A DNA stretch of 55,595 nucleotides, taken from the NCBI RefSeq assembly GCF_014696345.1, contig NZ_JACJPY010000020.1, positions 1 through 55,595 on the forward strand. The letters are read 5' to 3'. Position 1 is the first letter of the stretch. Every line of letters begins with the position of its first letter. The stretch comes from Pseudanabaena cinerea FACHB-1277. GTDB lineage: Bacteria > Cyanobacteriota > Cyanobacteriia > Pseudanabaenales > Pseudanabaenaceae. The translations under genes and the position numbers were made by a program. The notes under the pieces were generated by a model that saw nothing but the letters and a program-made list of their open reading frames with translations, was not told the DNA's origin and ran no database searches. Positions 25,182 through 35,151 of the stretch are shown here, piece by piece.

Positions 25182-25200
25182 CTTTAGATTTATAGATGAT

Positions 25201-26076
25201 TTATAGATATTTCTGCAAAATCACCTTGAGGCGATCGCGACTAGCATCAGAGATCTGTGCCAAATCTGTCAAAATTGAAGTCTTGAGCGCATGGTGTGCC
25301 TCTGACTTCGGCGGATTAGCTGCAATCTTGGCTACGGCATTTTGAATTACCTTTTGGGCATTGGCAGCATTTTTTTGCAAATTCTGCACGACCATTTCCA
25401 CGGTCACGCTCTCATGATCGTCATGCCAACAGTCATAGTCTGTCACCAATGCGATCGTGGCATAGGCAATTTCCGCTTCACGGGCAAGCTTAGCTTCAGT
25501 CAAGTTAGTCATGCCGATCACCTTCGCGCCCCAACTGCGATAAAGCAACGACTCCGCCTTCGTAGAAAAAGCTGGTCCCTCCATGCAGAGATAAATCCCA
25601 CCCTTATGTACCTTATTGCGCCCTAGATCGATATTTTCTGCCGCCGATGCGACTACTGATAGCAAAGCCTTACAAATTGGCTCTGCAAAAGCAACATGAG
25701 CAACGACCCCTTCACCAAAAAACGTTGCTGTTCGCCCATTAGTGCGATCGATAAACTGGTCAGGCAATACAATATCCAAAGGACGGGCATATTCCTGTAA
25801 TGAGCCAACCGCCGAAGCGGAAATAATATACTCTACCCCTAGGCTCTTCATTGCATAGATATTGGCGCGATAGGGAACCTCTGAGGGTAGCAAATGATGC
25901 GATCGCCCATGCCTTGCTAAAAATAAAACGGAAGTACCTGATAACTCGCCATAGATGAGCGCGTCTGAAGTTTTACCAAAGGGGGTATCGATATTTACTT
26001 CTTGAATGTTGGTGAGAGCAGACATTTTGTAGAGTCCACTGCCACCAATGATGCCTATTTGTGCGCTTACTGTCAT
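25201..26076 (-). CDS. mtnP: 5'-methylthioadenosine phosphorylase
   Basis: Splits 5'-methylthioadenosine, the by-product of polyamine and related synthesis, with phosphate into adenine and methylthioribose 1-phosphate. The trimeric PNP/MTAP signatures are present: [11 protein letters not shown] at the N-terminus, [21 protein letters not shown], the substrate loop [13 protein letters not shown] and [13 protein letters not shown], with [10 protein letters not shown] near residue 215. The length (291) is normal. The gene is on the same strand as hslO, with 46 bp between them. Confidence 0.93.
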   Translation of the reverse strand: MTVSAQIGIIGGSGLYKMSALTNIQEVNIDTPFGKTSDALIYGELSGTSVLFLARHGRSHHLLPSEVPYRANIYAMKSLGVEYIISASAVGSLQEYARPLDIVLPDQFIDRTNGRTATFFGEGVVAHVAFAEPICKALLSVVASAAENIDLGRNKVHKGGIYLCMEGPAFSTKAESLLYRSWGAKVIGMTNLTEAKLAREAEIAYATIALVTDYDCWHDDHESVTVEMVVQNLQKNAANAQKVIQNAVAKIAANPPKSEAHHALKTSILTDLAQISDASRDRLKVILQKYL

Positions 26077-26122
26077 GGTAATTAAAGATTTAGGTATAGT
26101 TCAAGGATAAATTGCGAATAAC

Positions 26123-27085
26123 TTAGGAAATGCTGGTAATGCTTTTTTCTGTTAGCAATTCTGATAATAGTTGAGATAGTTGCTCAGTATTAGCATGATA
26201 AACCTCACCACAGAAATGGCAAATCGCCTCTGCACCGCGATCGTCAGCAATCATCAGTTTTAGCTCCTCCTCACCCATAATTTTGATTGCCCCTAACATC
26301 CGATCCCATGAGCAAGGGCAATGAAACTGTACCTCCTTACCCATCGGCAAGATTTCTAGATCTATATCCGCCAACAACTCCTGCATTACTGCTTCCAATG
26401 CCTTACCCTGCGCCAAAAGCGATCGCCATTGCGACACAGCCCCCTTAGACTCCAATTGCATAATTAAAGACTCTTGGGACAGATTGGCAGTTTTTGCAGC
26501 TCTCAATGCCGCCTTGGGCATCACCTGCAATAGCATCCCGATCGCAAATTTGACAGGTGCATCCATACCTGCTGCAATTTCTTCGGTATTGATTTCTTCA
26601 ACAAAAAGCACTTGTGAGTAAGTCTGTTCAGAAGAAGCCAGAAACCAACCAATGTCATCGGATACATTACCTGCAACTAGCTCAACCGTGCTGCTGTAGG
26701 GTTCGCCATAGCCAACATCGCGCAATACCTTAAGTAGCCCCACAGAGCCGATCGCCTGCTGTACATTTTGACCGCCATCACCATTAGCGGGTAAATCAAT
26801 ATCAGGATTCGCCACAAAACCACGCACTGTGCCATCAAACCCCGCATCAGCATATACCAACCCCAAATCGCCATCTCCTGCTAACCTAACATTTACCCGC
26901 GCCTGCGGCTGTTTCATACTAGAAGCAAGCAAGAGACTGGCACTCATGGCACGTCCGAGGGCGGCGGTGGCAACAGCCGATAAATGATGGCGGCGATAGG
27001 CTTCATTGAGTGACTGAGTAATATCAACACCGACCACCCGCACCCTCGCATTAGCGGCGATCGCCCTAATTAATCGATCCTGCAT
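26123..27085 (-). CDS. hslO: Redox-regulated chaperone Hsp33
   Basis: A cytoplasmic holdase that is switched on by oxidation. The zinc-binding redox switch is at the C-terminus, FHCPCSWDRM followed by ICHFCGEVYH, giving the CxC...CxxC set of four cysteines. The N-terminal substrate-binding fold is typical (DRLIRAIAANARVRVVGVD, RAMSASLLLAS). The length (320) is slightly above the usual ~295 because of the C-terminal extension after the zinc site. Its mRNA probably runs on into mtnP. Confidence 0.95.
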   Translation of the reverse strand: MQDRLIRAIAANARVRVVGVDITQSLNEAYRRHHLSAVATAALGRAMSASLLLASSMKQPQARVNVRLAGDGDLGLVYADAGFDGTVRGFVANPDIDLPANGDGGQNVQQAIGSVGLLKVLRDVGYGEPYSSTVELVAGNVSDDIGWFLASSEQTYSQVLFVEEINTEEIAAGMDAPVKFAIGMLLQVMPKAALRAAKTANLSQESLIMQLESKGAVSQWRSLLAQGKALEAVMQELLADIDLEILPMGKEVQFHCPCSWDRMLGAIKIMGEEELKLMIADDRGAEAICHFCGEVYHANTEQLSQLLSELLTEKSITSIS

Positions 27086-27250
27086 GAATTTTTTCTATCC
27101 TTTTTTGTAGGCAAGCCAATGATAATAGGCTATTGTCATATCAATTTTATCGATAAACTCCAAGAATTAACCGATCGTGCCAAGTGTCGCACCAGTAACT
27201 CTTGAGCTTTTAAAGTCCTAACTCTCAATAACACAGCTATATCAGACATT

Positions 27251-27952
27251 ATGGAAGACTCGCAAATGCCAGCAATGGGGCGGCCAACCTATCTATTAAT
27301 TAGAGCCTTTGGTTATTGCTGCCTAGTTCTCTCTCTCCTCGACAACTTTGTATTAGCAATTCCCTTTAAATTTACAGATGCTGTATGGGAGCTAAGTTTA
27401 TACGGTCAATTGATTGAAAGAATCCCATTATTATTATTGGCGTTTCCTTTAGTATTTATGGGGGAATATAGCGCCAGAATGCCTTGGGAAAGAATCATCA
27501 CCAGAATTGTGGCTTGGATTGCAATAATTGCCGCAGTTTTATTACTGCTTGGAGTCCCTTTGGCGATCGTCAATACCGTGCGCGTGCAAAATATTCGTCA
27601 TAGTGAAATTATTGCTAAGGTTGCCCAACAAAATGGTCCGATCCAAGAGGTTGCTGATCGTCTCAGTAAAGCCAATACCGATGACGAAATTCGCAACATT
27701 TTACAGGCGATTAATGCCCAAGCCAATATTAGCGATAGGATTAATCTCCAAGAAGCAAAACAAACATTACTAGCTGAGATCGAGAAGTCTGTACTCAAAA
27801 ATCAGACTGAAGCCGATGTTTTAAAACGCCGAGCAACGATTTCCCTTTGGAAAGATGGGGCGAAATGGGCGATCGCTGGCTTATTTTCTGGACTATTTCT
27901 TGTGTATGTATGGCTACAGTCAAAATGGACTAGGGTTGGTATTAGCTATTAG
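27251..27952 (+). CDS. HpsJ-like cyanobacterial membrane protein
   Basis: A 233-residue membrane protein. Four hydrophobic segments are visible: about 14-36, 55-72, 84-106 and 206-224. A charged helical, coiled-coil-prone region of ~95 residues (about 110-200) sits between the third and fourth. This layout resembles the HpsJ family of filamentous cyanobacteria, named for hormogonium polysaccharide secretion, but none of the other hps genes are nearby, so the specific role is unsupported. A strong terminator follows. Confidence 0.6.
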   Translation: MEDSQMPAMGRPTYLLIRAFGYCCLVLSLLDNFVLAIPFKFTDAVWELSLYGQLIERIPLLLLAFPLVFMGEYSARMPWERIITRIVAWIAIIAAVLLLLGVPLAIVNTVRVQNIRHSEIIAKVAQQNGPIQEVADRLSKANTDDEIRNILQAINAQANISDRINLQEAKQTLLAEIEKSVLKNQTEADVLKRRATISLWKDGAKWAIAGLFSGLFLVYVWLQSKWTRVGISY

Positions 27953-28022
27953 CTATTAGCAGCTATTAGCTACAGGCTTTCACGGTTTTAAGCTAGGGCA
28001 AAACGCTGAAATTTAAAAAATG

Positions 28023-28060
28023 CAAATAGGCGGCGCATTGCGCCGCCTATTTGAGGTTTA
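28023..28060 (+). terminator. Strong hairpin after the hpsJ-like gene
   Basis: CAAATAGGCGGCGC (28023-28036) and GCGCCGCCTATTTG (28040-28053) form a perfect 14-bp stem with a 3-base loop. It lies 70 bases after the stop codon and before the convergent lpxA. Confidence 0.7.
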
Positions 28061-28067
28061 TTGCAGT

Positions 28068-28094
28068 GTGCAAGTTGTCCATGACAATTTGCAC
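28068..28094. repeat. Inverted repeat related to the hairpin at 22304
   Basis: GTGCAAGTTGTC and GACAATTTGCAC pair around CAT with one mismatch. The core AAGTTGTC...GACAA is the same as in the 22304-22330 hairpin, so this may be a small dispersed palindromic repeat. Confidence 0.45.
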
Positions 28095-28161
28095 TCCATC
28101 AAATCCATATTTTCTATCTTCGGTTTTCACCTTGTCCGTACCAATGTGAAAACAAATATAG

Positions 28162-28980
28162 TTAATGGCGGTGCGGAATTAATCCGCGTCTTTTGGGTAA
28201 GGTAATTGAATCTTGTAAAAATTGCCGCAAATGCTGTACATGGGGATTGTCAGCATAAATTGCTAATTTTTCTAGGGCATCCGCCAATGTGAGATCTTGA
28301 TGGTAGAGCAATCGAAAGGCAGACTTGAGAGCTTGCTGCGTATCGGCATCCAGTCCAGCGCGGTCAATGCCCACACGGTTGAGGGTACGCACCCTCGAAG
28401 GATTGCCCTCAACAAGAATATAGGGTGGCACATCCCGTTCGATCCGACTCATGCCGCCAATCATTGACAGCCGCCCAATCCGCACAAATTGATGTACACC
28501 CAACACACCGCTTAATCTGGCATTAGACTCGATATGTACATGACCCGCAAGGGCAACCCCATTGGCAATAATCACCCGATCCTCGATTTCGCAGTTATGC
28601 CCCACATGGACATAGGCCATTAGTAAGTTGCCATTACCGATACGGGTGACTTCATGGGCTTCATTAGCCCGATTGATCGTCACATATTCGCGGATGCGGT
28701 TATCATTGCCAATCTGCACCAGACTATCTGCGCCTAGATATTTTAAATCCTGTGAGTCGAGTCCGATCGCTGCACCAGGGTAAATGTGATTGCGATCGCC
28801 GATTTCGGTGTGTCCTTCAACAATCGCGTGATGTCCAATCACAGAGTGAGCGCCAATTTTAACCTGCTCACCAATGACAGCATAAGCGCCCACCTTGACA
28901 GTCGGATGTAGTTGGGCATCAGGATGCACTATGGCTGTCGGGTGAATAAATTCAGACACAGGCACATGGGACACAGGCAT
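28162..28980 (-). CDS. lpxA: UDP-N-acetylglucosamine O-acyltransferase LpxA
   Basis: First enzyme of lipid A synthesis: moves a hydroxyacyl chain from acyl carrier protein to UDP-GlcNAc. The N-terminal two-thirds are hexapeptide repeats of a left-handed beta-helix (HPTAIVHPDAQLHPTVKVG, IGHHAIVEGHTEIGD). The catalytic His lies in the MAYVHVGHNCEIED block. The C-terminal helical part (residues ~190-260) is typical. It is the last gene of the bamA-lpxC-fabZ-lpxA group on the minus strand; lpxB is not in the window. Confidence 0.93.
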   Translation of the reverse strand: MPVSHVPVSEFIHPTAIVHPDAQLHPTVKVGAYAVIGEQVKIGAHSVIGHHAIVEGHTEIGDRNHIYPGAAIGLDSQDLKYLGADSLVQIGNDNRIREYVTINRANEAHEVTRIGNGNLLMAYVHVGHNCEIEDRVIIANGVALAGHVHIESNARLSGVLGVHQFVRIGRLSMIGGMSRIERDVPPYILVEGNPSRVRTLNRVGIDRAGLDADTQQALKSAFRLLYHQDLTLADALEKLAIYADNPHVQHLRQFLQDSITLPKRRGLIPHRH

Positions 28981-29084
28981 AAAAAGTTTGGCTCGCTTAG
29001 TTATTAAGTTAGATCGCTCGGATGAGATCCTTAGTTAAAGTAATTAATTAAATTAGCTTGACCAGTTGGATCTCTGCTTTAGAC

Positions 29085-29118
29085 CACTTTATGTAAGCGG
29101 GGCAGCACTTACATAAAG
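29085..29118. repeat. Inverted repeat between fabZ and lpxA
   Basis: ACTTTATGTAAG (29085-29096) and CTTACATAAAGT (29107-29118) form a perfect 12-bp stem. It lies ~120 bp downstream of fabZ and ~100 bp upstream of lpxA, where it could weaken read-through into lpxA. A further ACATAAAGTAAAAA follows at about 29126. Confidence 0.5.
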
Positions 29119-29238
29119 TAAAAATACATAAAGTAAAAACATTATCAGAGTAATGTCTTTGACTTTTAAAATTTGCCTTTCAAGAGCAGGGTAGCTGCTT
29201 TGGAAAATGGGGTAGATGATAATGGCAAATATGATCGA

Positions 29239-29799
29239 TTACAACTCAACCAATGAAAACATTAACTCACCTTCGCAAGCCAGTTGACCATCAACTTCCA
29301 CCCGCCCCTGCATTTTGCCAAAGCGCTTGCGGGCAACTAAAAGTTCTGTGGTAATCGTCAAGCGATCGCCTGGTACAACAGGGCGACGGAAGCGCACTTT
29401 GTCGATACCAGCAAATAATGATAGTTGATTTTCCATGCCTGGTAAGTGTCTCAACACGATCCCGCCCACCTGTGCCATCGCTTCCACGATTAGCACCCCT
29501 GGCATAATCGGATGCTCTGGGAAATGTCCTTGAAAGAATGGCTCGTTAAAGGTGACATTTTTGATGCCCACGGCGGACTTATTGGGGACAAAATCAATAA
29601 TTCGATCTACCAACAAAAATGGATAGCGATGGGGCAGTAATTTTTGAATGTCTTCAATCATCAAGACTTTTTTGACAATGGCAATATCAGGATCTTGTGC
29701 TGACTCTGGTGCAACATCTGTCTGAGTGCTGTTAGTGGGTATATTGGCAATATTGGTTTCATCAATAATTTCGGTACTGGTGGCGGTCAAGGTTGACAT
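29239..29799 (-). CDS. fabZ: 3-hydroxyacyl-ACP dehydratase FabZ
   Basis: Dehydrates 3-hydroxyacyl-ACP in fatty acid synthesis. The hot-dog fold signature is clear: [14 protein letters not shown], then [20 protein letters not shown] with the catalytic His and Glu. The first ~45 residues are a low-complexity Thr/Asn-rich extension not found in most FabZ proteins, so a later start cannot be excluded; the in-frame MIEDIQKLL near residue 47 would give the usual ~140 residues. It belongs to the envelope gene cluster, 66 bp from lpxC. Confidence 0.93.
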   Translation of the reverse strand: MSTLTATSTEIIDETNIANIPTNSTQTDVAPESAQDPDIAIVKKVLMIEDIQKLLPHRYPFLLVDRIIDFVPNKSAVGIKNVTFNEPFFQGHFPEHPIMPGVLIVEAMAQVGGIVLRHLPGMENQLSLFAGIDKVRFRRPVVPGDRLTITTELLVARKRFGKMQGRVEVDGQLACEGELMFSLVEL

Positions 29800-29865
29800 A
29801 TTTTTAAATGCTTGCAGATGCTTTTTTATAAGGGTTTTTGATATTTTTTGGTTGGTGTTGGTTAA

Positions 29866-30717
29866 TTACTGAGTCAGCAATTGTGAGGCTTTAGTCCCAT
29901 TGGCGATCGCGACCGCCAATTCAGCATGGAGATTGTGACTCGCTTTGTAAGCCACAATATGCGCCCTCGGTAAAAATCCTAGCAAGCTTAGGTCGCCAAT
30001 GAGATCTAAAAGTTTATGACGACAGGGTTCATTGTCAAAGCGTAAGGGCGGATTTACCCAGCGATCGCCGTCACAAACGATCGCATTCTCTAGACTGCCC
30101 CCCTTAATTAGCCCTGCGGCTCGCATTTGATCAATGTAAGCGGCAAGGGTAAAAGTACGGGCAGGGGCAATATCTTGGGCAAATGCCGCCGCAAAATCTT
30201 CAACCTTGGGCGACCAGCTAAACCACTGCTCGCCGATCGCTTGACTAGGAAACTCGATGCCATAGGTAAAGCGCAGGTGATCGGCGGGGATCGCTGTCAC
30301 AAAACTATCACCCTTAGCGATCGTGAGCGGTTGTGGTAAGGCAATTAGGCGATCGCCCTCAGCTTGTAACTCAATACCAACTTGGGCGATCGCCTCCACC
30401 CAAGGCAGCGCCGATCCGTCCAGAATTGGCAACTCTGGGCGATCGAGTTCTATACAGGCATTATGCACACCCATACCAAACAAAGCCGACAGCAAATGCT
30501 CCACCGTCCGCACGCCAGCGCCATTTTGCCTCAACTCAGTTGATAGCTGTGAAGCTGTCACCACATTAGTACTAGCAGGAATTTTTTGATCGCCAATCAT
30601 AAAATAGCGACCCGCATCAATGGGCGCAGGGCTGACGGTTACTGTCACCGCTTCGCCACTATGTAACCCAACCCCTGACAGTGAAAATGGAGACGCGATC
30701 GTCTGTTGATAAAGCAT
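29866..30717 (-). CDS. lpxC: UDP-3-O-acyl-N-acetylglucosamine deacetylase LpxC
   Basis: Zinc enzyme for the committed step of lipid A synthesis. The family blocks are present: GVGLHSGEAVTVTVSPA at the N-terminus, TVEHLLSALFGMGVHNA (first zinc His) and ELPILDGSALPWV, then RHKLLDLIGDLSLLG (second His and Asp), and a late SHNLHAEL His. The length (283) is typical of cyanobacteria. Only 2 bp separate it from the end of bamA, so both are in one transcript. Confidence 0.95.
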   Translation of the reverse strand: MLYQQTIASPFSLSGVGLHSGEAVTVTVSPAPIDAGRYFMIGDQKIPASTNVVTASQLSTELRQNGAGVRTVEHLLSALFGMGVHNACIELDRPELPILDGSALPWVEAIAQVGIELQAEGDRLIALPQPLTIAKGDSFVTAIPADHLRFTYGIEFPSQAIGEQWFSWSPKVEDFAAAFAQDIAPARTFTLAAYIDQMRAAGLIKGGSLENAIVCDGDRWVNPPLRFDNEPCRHKLLDLIGDLSLLGFLPRAHIVAYKASHNLHAELAVAIANGTKASQLLTQ

Positions 30718-30719
30718 GG

Positions 30720-32672
30720 CTAGAATTTTTCCCCTAGACCAAAGCTAAACTGCGTACCGCCATTGGAAGCCAGACCATAATCAACACGGATCGAACCTAG
30801 CGGTGATTGCACTCTCACGCCAATCCCATAGCCCGCGCCACTACCTGGCTTATTTCGCGCTCCCGCAGGGTTGCCTGGTACTGCCGAAGCAGAGCCAAGG
30901 TCAGTGCCATAATCAAAGAACAGCACACCGCCCACAATACTAAACACAGGGAAACGATATTCTGCTGAGAACGTGGCAAAGCTTCGCCCACTGCCAATCT
31001 TGCCCTCATCCCAACCCCTTATTGAGTTGCTACCACCCAACTGGAAAGCCTCATAGGGGGGCAGGGTTCCAAAAACTGTCCCACCCTGAAAGTTAAAGCC
31101 AAGGGTTTGCGCTCCCTCCGAAAAATTTAGGAAGTTAACAGGAATAAAGTAGCTATAACTAGCCCGTATGCGGTTTAGAAAAACTGACCCCGAACCAATT
31201 GGCACAGACTGCTCAGTGGCAACCCGAAATACCGATCCAGAAGATGGCTTAATCGGGTTATCCCTTTGGTCATTGGCATAGGCAAATTGCAACAGCAATA
31301 GATCATCTTGACCAGTGCCACTAGCGGATAGGGGATTGCCAAGGGAGTCAGTGGCAGTAACTTGATTGTTATTACTATTGGTGACACTTACCCTCTCATA
31401 GCGCAAACCAACGGAGGCAGTAGTACCCGCGCCAAGGGGACGCGAGAAGCTAAAACCAGTCCCCAATCGGTTAATGCGGGGGCTAACATTATCTTTACCA
31501 ATGCCAATGGGACTATCAAAAATATAGCTAAAAAGACTGCGGTTAAAGATATTTGCGGTGAAGGAGGTGCGGTAAGGATCTCCCGCTAGCCAAGGATCGG
31601 TAAAGTTAAGATCGAACAATAGTTCCCGTTCACCAACTTGGATATCCAAGCCGAGCTTTTGGTTGTTGCCGCCCAAATTTTGCTGCTGAAAGCTGACCGT
31701 ACCAAATAGTCCTGTTGAGGAGCTAAGCCCCGCACCCGCCGAAATCGAGCCAGTACTGCGCTCTTTAACATTGACCGTAACAATCACCTTGCGCGGGTCA
31801 GTACCAGGAGCTAGTCCAATATTCAAATCCTCAAATAGCCCCAAGGCAAATACTTTTTGGAGATCGCCTTCAACGGTCTTACGGTTAAAAATCTCGCCCT
31901 CTTTAATGGACAGTTCCCGCGTGATGATGAAGTCCCTAGTTGTGCCTGTAACTGGCTTACCTTCATTATCTACGGTCTTGCCGTCTTCATTGATAAAGGC
32001 AACCTTGATCCCTTCAATTACCCCTTCAGATACGATTAGGTTAATGACACCTTCGGGGGTTGCTTTGATATCAACCACTTGAGCCAATACAAAGCCTTTG
32101 TCCTGATAGGATTTTTCCAGTTCCTTAACCCCAGCCTGAATATCTTTGAGGTTGGTGATTTTGCCAATTTGCGAACCAAAAATGCGATCGACCTCTTTCT
32201 GTTCTAATACCTTTGCGCCCTCGGTATTAACTGCCTTAAGTACGGGGTTAGGTAGCACAAAAAAGGTGACACGCACACCGATATCAGTGTCTTCTGGCTC
32301 TGCCTGCACATTCGAGAAAAAACCTGTGGCAAATACGGCATTAATATCTGCCTGAAGCTGGGTACGGGTGACAGTCTGCCCTGGTTTGGTGGCAATGACA
32401 CTATAGATTTGCTGTTCTAACTCAGGAGGCAGAGGTGGCTGCCCTTCGGGTGGCTTGATCACCACTTCACCAACAAGTACTTGCGCTTCGGGCGCAGATA
32501 TGGGCGGTGTGGCGGGAGGCGTGAAGGTGGGCGGTGTAGCAGGTTGAGAAGGCTCTGGGGATGCGGGGGCTTGAGCAATCTCTTGCTTGGGGGGAGCAGC
32601 CTGCGCCAGCAATGAGTCTATTGATAATGTGCTGGTGGCAAGGGCTGTAATTATGAGCAAGTTTATACGCAT
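30720..32672 (-). CDS. bamA: Outer-membrane assembly factor BamA/Omp85
   Basis: Inserts beta-barrel proteins into the outer membrane; the cyanobacterial form is the ancestor of chloroplast Toc75. The ATG at 32672 is preferred because GGAAG lies 5 bases upstream; an in-frame TTG 12 bp further up is unlikely. A signal peptide covers about residues 1-25, followed by a Pro-rich linker to about 65, three POTRA-like domains (starting GEVVIKPPEGQPPLP) and a 16-strand barrel from about residue 310 to the aromatic C-terminus SFGLGEKF. The RGWDEGKIGSG loop is the VRGF/Y-equivalent barrel motif. The gene heads the lpxC-fabZ-lpxA group. Confidence 0.93.
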   Translation of the reverse strand: MRINLLIITALATSTLSIDSLLAQAAPPKQEIAQAPASPEPSQPATPPTFTPPATPPISAPEAQVLVGEVVIKPPEGQPPLPPELEQQIYSVIATKPGQTVTRTQLQADINAVFATGFFSNVQAEPEDTDIGVRVTFFVLPNPVLKAVNTEGAKVLEQKEVDRIFGSQIGKITNLKDIQAGVKELEKSYQDKGFVLAQVVDIKATPEGVINLIVSEGVIEGIKVAFINEDGKTVDNEGKPVTGTTRDFIITRELSIKEGEIFNRKTVEGDLQKVFALGLFEDLNIGLAPGTDPRKVIVTVNVKERSTGSISAGAGLSSSTGLFGTVSFQQQNLGGNNQKLGLDIQVGERELLFDLNFTDPWLAGDPYRTSFTANIFNRSLFSYIFDSPIGIGKDNVSPRINRLGTGFSFSRPLGAGTTASVGLRYERVSVTNSNNNQVTATDSLGNPLSASGTGQDDLLLLQFAYANDQRDNPIKPSSGSVFRVATEQSVPIGSGSVFLNRIRASYSYFIPVNFLNFSEGAQTLGFNFQGGTVFGTLPPYEAFQLGGSNSIRGWDEGKIGSGRSFATFSAEYRFPVFSIVGGVLFFDYGTDLGSASAVPGNPAGARNKPGSGAGYGIGVRVQSPLGSIRVDYGLASNGGTQFSFGLGEKF

Positions 32673-32891
32673 AGAGTCTTCCAAACACCTACAGGATTTT
32701 TTTACGGGAAACTTAAATAATTGTATCAGCGTGAGACTATGGGTATAAAGTTTCTCATTGTCATTAACAGATTACAGCAATTTGCTGTTAAACCCAAATT
32801 TATCAGAAGAATAGGTTCAACTCCCCGTGCTTCTAGCACGGATTTATGTCTATCGTCAAGGCTTATTTGTAACTCAGCGCGATCGCGCTAT

Positions 32892-35102
32892 TTAGGTAAA
32901 AAGCTGGATGCTTGCCTTTTGAAGGACTTCCCTTAATGTGTCGATGGCAACGGGTTTAGTCATGTAATCATACATACCGATCGCCAAGCAGTCATCCTTA
33001 GTTTCAGCAAAGGCATTGGCAGTTAAGGCAATTACTAAGGGCTTCACGTAAGGATAGCCGTCCTGAGTATTATTGAAATTATTTACTGTCGATGGCTGTT
33101 GGCGATCGCCCTGATGCCAATAATTATGGGCGATCATTTTAGTTGCCTCCAAACCATCCATATGCGGCATCTGAATATCCATCAAAATCACATCGTAAAT
33201 ATGATTTTCTAGTTTTGCCAATACTTCTAAACCGTCTTTGGCAACATCGGCTTTATAGCCTAACTTCTGTAGCATTCGCAATACAATTATCTGGTTAACC
33301 TGATTATCCTCTGCTAAGAGAATATCTAGGTTTGGATTAATCTTGGCAGCATCATTGACTAAGAAACCCATAAGATTTGGGTTAAATATAGAACTATCTG
33401 GAATAATTTGGTTGTCATCTAAAGACAAATTCTTTATCGGGTTATCATCGGGAACATCTTGGACTAGCTTTACAAGTATATTAAATCTAAATAGAGAGCC
33501 TCGATGGAGGGAGCTAGATGCAGATATATCGCCTCCCATTAAATGGATTAGATGTTTACTAAGAGGCAATCCTAGTCCAGTTCCTTCATAAAAACGATTG
33601 CCCAAGTCTGCTTGAAATAAGGGATCAAAAATAAATTCTAAGTCTGATTCACTAATACCAATACCTGTATCTTCCACTTCAAAATAGAGAGGAATATATT
33701 GAGATTCTTGGAGATGATCTGGTAAAATTGTTTCAGAACTAATCCGCAGGGTCACACCGCCTGTATCGGTAAACTTCAAGGCATTATCTAGAATGTTAAC
33801 CAATATTTGTTTCAGTTTTAATTCGTCAGTTTCAATTAAGCTATTAATATTTGCTTGATTTTCCAATTTAAAGAATAGCTGTTTTTGTCTAACCTTAAAT
33901 GCAATAACTTCTTGAACACCTTTGATTAAGTCACTGATATAAAATTGCTTAATATCCAGTTTTTGTCTTCCTGGTTCCATTTTAGTAATTACTAAAATGC
34001 TATTGATCATATTTAACAGATTCTGCCCACTTTGGCTAATGATATTGATCTGTTCTTTAGTTTCTGTTGGTATTTGATCATCTTCAAGAATTAGTTGGGC
34101 AAAGCCTAAAATTGCGTTGAGAGGGGTTCTTAGCTCATGGCTCATATTAGCTAAGAACAGACTTTTGGCTTTGCTAGACTCTTGTGCCAATTCCTTGGCT
34201 TGTTGCAGTTCTAGGTTAGTATCTGTTAGCTCGGCAGTACGTTCAATCACCTTCTGCTCTAGAAACTGACTTAAATCAGATAGCTCTTTATTGATTTTAC
34301 TCAATTCAGCATTTTTCTGACTTTCTACCGCCCGTAATTGGGCGATCGCAGCGACTAATGTATTGGCTAAGAAAGCAATTTCATTATCGGGTAACATCTT
34401 AGGCAGTTTGATATTGTCTAATGCCTGACTATTGACGATCTCCGTATGTAATGATTTAAGAGGCTGTATTGCATATTTATGAATTAGCGTTAGCATTAAA
34501 AACAAGATTGCTAAAATGCCAATGAACATAGTAATTGTGGTGGTGACAAATATTGCCCAAGCCTCATTTCGCACCTGTTCTAAATCAATAGCCACAATTG
34601 CTAATCCGCGCTGATTGAAATATTGATTACCATTATCAAAAAGTTTGCTGCTAAATGGCAATATATGCACAAATGCCTGTTTGTTTTTAATTTTTGTTTG
34701 GATGACTATCTCTAATCCAGAGGTTGCAGCTTGGATAAAAGCATTGTCCAATTCGGAAGATATGCCACTAAACTTATGCTTGTTAGTAGAGGGGTTGCTG
34801 GGCTTGACTGATTTATTAAGAACTAACGATTTGCCATCGGGAGCAACTATATCGATATCGACAATTTTGGGTAAGGTGGCATAGTTTTGCACCATGCGCT
34901 GCAAAATACTGGTATTCCCATATTCTAATAGCCCCTCGGTGGCAAATTCTAAGCTGCGAGCGATCGCCTGACCATTACTTTTGACTTGTTTATCTAGATC
35001 ATTTTGTAATAGGCGATAATTAATCACTAGGGTCAGCGTTCCCACTAACACTATGGCTAAACTAAAACCGCTTAATAGTTGACTAGATAAGCTCTTTTTC
35101 AT
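32892..35102 (-). CDS. Hybrid sensor histidine kinase with receiver domain
   Basis: A membrane sensor kinase. There are two transmembrane helices (about 10-32 and 183-207) flanking a ~150-residue periplasmic sensor, then a coiled coil (about 255-310). The HisKA domain has phospho-acceptor H322 (MSHELRTPLN), and the HATPase domain has NILDNALKFTDTGG, EDTGIGI and GTGLGLPLSKHL. A CheY-type receiver follows with acidic E599/D600 (LLAEDN), phospho-acceptor D642 (MDIQMPHMDG) and K717 region (TKPV). There is no output domain, so the signal must pass to another protein. It is 49 bp downstream of a periplasmic binding protein gene, which may supply the ligand. Confidence 0.93.
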   Translation of the reverse strand: MKKSLSSQLLSGFSLAIVLVGTLTLVINYRLLQNDLDKQVKSNGQAIARSLEFATEGLLEYGNTSILQRMVQNYATLPKIVDIDIVAPDGKSLVLNKSVKPSNPSTNKHKFSGISSELDNAFIQAATSGLEIVIQTKIKNKQAFVHILPFSSKLFDNGNQYFNQRGLAIVAIDLEQVRNEAWAIFVTTTITMFIGILAILFLMLTLIHKYAIQPLKSLHTEIVNSQALDNIKLPKMLPDNEIAFLANTLVAAIAQLRAVESQKNAELSKINKELSDLSQFLEQKVIERTAELTDTNLELQQAKELAQESSKAKSLFLANMSHELRTPLNAILGFAQLILEDDQIPTETKEQINIISQSGQNLLNMINSILVITKMEPGRQKLDIKQFYISDLIKGVQEVIAFKVRQKQLFFKLENQANINSLIETDELKLKQILVNILDNALKFTDTGGVTLRISSETILPDHLQESQYIPLYFEVEDTGIGISESDLEFIFDPLFQADLGNRFYEGTGLGLPLSKHLIHLMGGDISASSSLHRGSLFRFNILVKLVQDVPDDNPIKNLSLDDNQIIPDSSIFNPNLMGFLVNDAAKINPNLDILLAEDNQVNQIIVLRMLQKLGYKADVAKDGLEVLAKLENHIYDVILMDIQMPHMDGLEATKMIAHNYWHQGDRQQPSTVNNFNNTQDGYPYVKPLVIALTANAFAETKDDCLAIGMYDYMTKPVAIDTLREVLQKASIQLFT

Positions 35103-35151
35103 CGGGACTAAGTTTTATGCGTTATATTCATAAGCTATTTCTGCAATACCT